A stretch of 64,000 bases of DNA, from assembly GCF_001654455.1 (NCBI RefSeq), contig NZ_CP015772.1, forward strand, positions 806,001-870,000. The letters run 5' to 3'. Shown piece by piece: positions 62,502 to 64,000 of the stretch (positions are counted from its first letter, which is position 1; each line of letters starts with the position of its first letter). Made by a program: the position numbers and the translations under genes. This DNA comes from Niabella ginsenosidivorans. Lineage in GTDB: Bacteria > Bacteroidota > Bacteroidia > Chitinophagales > Chitinophagaceae. The notes beneath the pieces were generated by a model, which was given only the letters and a program-made list of their open reading frames with translations, made no database searches and had not been told where the DNA came from.

Positions 62502-64000
62502 ATGACATTTCAGGAAGAAATAGTACAGGGCATTCCTGGTGAAATGCCCCCCAAAAAAAGGCCGGATCCTGAGCTGAGCCACGCTCCCAAAAGAAAAGCG
62601 ATACTGAACCGGCAGGAACAACAACTGGCTGTTCGCAATGCCCTGCGTTATTTTCCCCGGGAATGGCACGGAGAGCTGGCAAAAGAATTTTTTGAAGAAT
62701 TGCAGGAGTATGGGCGTATATACATGTATCGTTTTATGCCGGAGCATCCGGTATATGCCCGGCCGATAAATGAATATCCTGCAAGAATAACGCAGGCTGC
62801 AGCCATCATGTTAATGATCCAGAACAACCTGGATCCGGCTATAGCGCAGCATCCGCAGGAGCTGATCACCTATGGCGGTAATGGCGCCGTGTTTCAGAAC
62901 TGGGCGCAATACCGGTTAACCATGCAATACCTGGCGTTGATAACGGAAACTCAGACGCTGCATATGTACAGTGGTCATCCCATGGGTTTGTTTCCATCTT
63001 CCGCTGCAGCCCCACGCGTAGTGATCACCAATGGAATGATGATCCCCAATTACTCAAAACCGGATGATTGGGAACGGTACAATGCCCTGGGTGTAACGCA
63101 ATACGGGCAAATGACCGCAGGGTCCTATATGTATATTGGTCCACAGGGAATTGTACATGGAACAACGATCACCGTAATGAATGCCTTCCGGAAAAAGCTG
63201 GAAAAGGGTGCCACACCGCAAGGCAGGATATTCCTTACATCCGGCTTGGGCGGCATGAGTGGTGCACAGCCAAAGGCAGGCAGTATTGCCGGGTGCATTA
63301 CTGTTTGCGCAGAAGTAAACCCTGCCGCTGCGCATAAACGGCACCAACAGGGTTGGGTGGATGAATTGTTTGAAGACATCAGTGCAATAGTAGCCCGGAC
63401 AAAAAAAGCAGTCAGGGAAAAAGAGATCGTTTCACTGGCCTATATAGGCAATGTAGTGCACCTGTGGGAACGTTTTTATGAGGAGGAGCTGTTTGTAACT
63501 GTTGGCAGCGATCAGACCTCACTGCATAATCCCTGGTCGGGCGGCTATTATCCCGCCGGCATCTCATTTGATGAAGCCAATCAGCTCATTGCAAATGACC
63601 CGGAACAGTTCCGGCAAAAAGTGCAGGTATCCCTGGTGCGGCAGGTAGATGCAATTAACAAACATGTGGCAAGAGGAACCTATTTTTTTGATTATGGCAA
63701 TGCCTTCCTGTTAGAAGCAGGCCGGGCAGGCGCTGATGTTTTTGCAGATAATCAAACGAATTTTAAATATCCTTCCTATGTACAGGATATTTTGGGACCT
63801 ATGTGTTTTGACTACGGGTTCGGACCATTCCGATGGGTATGCACTTCCGGAAAGGAGGAAGACCTGGCACTAACGGATCAGCTGGCATTGGAGGTGCTGC
63901 AGGCGATCCGGCAAACAGCGCCTGAGGAAATTCAGCAGCAGTTAGAGGATAATATTCAATGGATTGCTGAGGCTGCAAAAAACAGGCTGGTGGTGGGCTC
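62502..64000 (+). CDS. hutU: Urocanate hydratase (urocanase), 3' end outside window
   Basis: Adds water to urocanate to form imidazolonepropionate, the second step of the pathway. The frame opens at ATG 62502 (MTFQEEIVQGIPGEMPPKKR) and stays open to the window end, so about 500 residues are seen. Family blocks are clear: ITYGGNGAVFQNWAQYRLTM near 125, MYSGHPMGLFPSSAAAPRVV near 155, YGQMTAGSYMYIGPQGIVHG near 205 and LTSGLGGMSGAQPKAGSIAG near 248. Already this length and the N-terminal extension with PELSHAPKRKAIL suggest the longer urocanase type, not the 555-residue type of enterobacteria. The order hutH-hutI-hutU, tightly packed, supports cotranscription. Confidence 0.95.
   Translation, partial: MTFQEEIVQGIPGEMPPKKRPDPELSHAPKRKAILNRQEQQLAVRNALRYFPREWHGELAKEFFEELQEYGRIYMYRFMPEHPVYARPINEYPARITQAAAIMLMIQNNLDPAIAQHPQELITYGGNGAVFQNWAQYRLTMQYLALITETQTLHMYSGHPMGLFPSSAAAPRVVITNGMMIPNYSKPDDWERYNALGVTQYGQMTAGSYMYIGPQGIVHGTTITVMNAFRKKLEKGATPQGRIFLTSGLGGMSGAQPKAGSIAGCITVCAEVNPAAAHKRHQQGWVDELFEDISAIVARTKKAVREKEIVSLAYIGNVVHLWERFYEEELFVTVGSDQTSLHNPWSGGYYPAGISFDEANQLIANDPEQFRQKVQVSLVRQVDAINKHVARGTYFFDYGNAFLLEAGRAGADVFADNQTNFKYPSYVQDILGPMCFDYGFGPFRWVCTSGKEEDLALTDQLALEVLQAIRQTAPEEIQQQLEDNIQWIAEAAKNRLVVG

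Noticed and set aside
1-64000. tRNA, rRNA, prophage, integrase or insertion sequence
   Set aside because: I looked through the spacers for tRNA-like or transposase-like signals and saw none; this visual search could miss a small RNA.

Overview
The window comes from a member of the Bacteroidota, most likely the Chitinophagaceae or a close relative; the genus cannot be fixed from sequence alone. The evidence is two SusC/SusD pairs, an ECF sigma/FecR anti-sigma pair in front of a SusC protein with an STN domain, lipoprotein export signals followed by S/N/D residues, a Porin_10-type porin, a long-form urocanase, weak Shine-Dalgarno signals, and several TAnnTTTG promoter elements. I saw no rRNA, tRNA, CRISPR array, phage or transposase gene.

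Layout. 1-2.0 kb: the 3' end of an FtsK translocase gene and a LolA-type lipoprotein carrier. 2.6-14.0 kb: a polysaccharide utilisation locus with ECF sigma factor, FecR anti-sigma factor, STN-SusC, SusD, a GH76 endo-alpha-mannanase-like lipoprotein and two paralogous surface lipoproteins with helical modules plus a LamG domain. It reads as an alpha-mannan uptake system under trans-envelope sigma control. 14.7-18.7 kb: an SDR oxidoreductase, a ChaA-type cation/proton antiporter with kdsA, and a threonine dehydrogenase. 18.7-23.8 kb: a second SusC/SusD pair without enzymes. 24.7-33.9 kb: sucC, a small coiled-coil protein, purine nucleoside phosphorylase, a porin, a TlpA-like thioredoxin, a LacI regulator, an M28 peptidase and rsmG.

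34.0-50.7 kb: dnaB, rsmE, a Tam-like methyltransferase, DUF2625 and DUF2071 proteins, a TPR histidine kinase with its NarL-type regulator, small zinc-ribbon and membrane proteins, a TfoX-like gene broken by an in-frame stop, dCMP deaminase, nagA and dxs. The intergenic DNA of this part is unusually rich in structured repeats: heptanucleotide arrays on both sides of dnaB, a roughly 125-nt two-hairpin element in three copies, and several families of short palindromes.

50.7-58.6 kb: a giant TamB-like protein and, divergent from it, a protein that joins an HExxH peptidase-like domain, a propeller-like region and a probable outer-membrane barrel. 58.7-64 kb: a histidine degradation operon hutH-hutI-hutU, with hutU cut by the window end, and a divergent LysR regulator with a dyad in the shared promoter region.

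The most unusual items are the peptidase-propeller-barrel protein beside TamB, the repeat-rich DNA around dnaB and the kinase operon, the module-expanded lipoprotein pair of the mannan locus, and three genes whose starts or stops are irregular (fecR, tamB and the TfoX-like gene).
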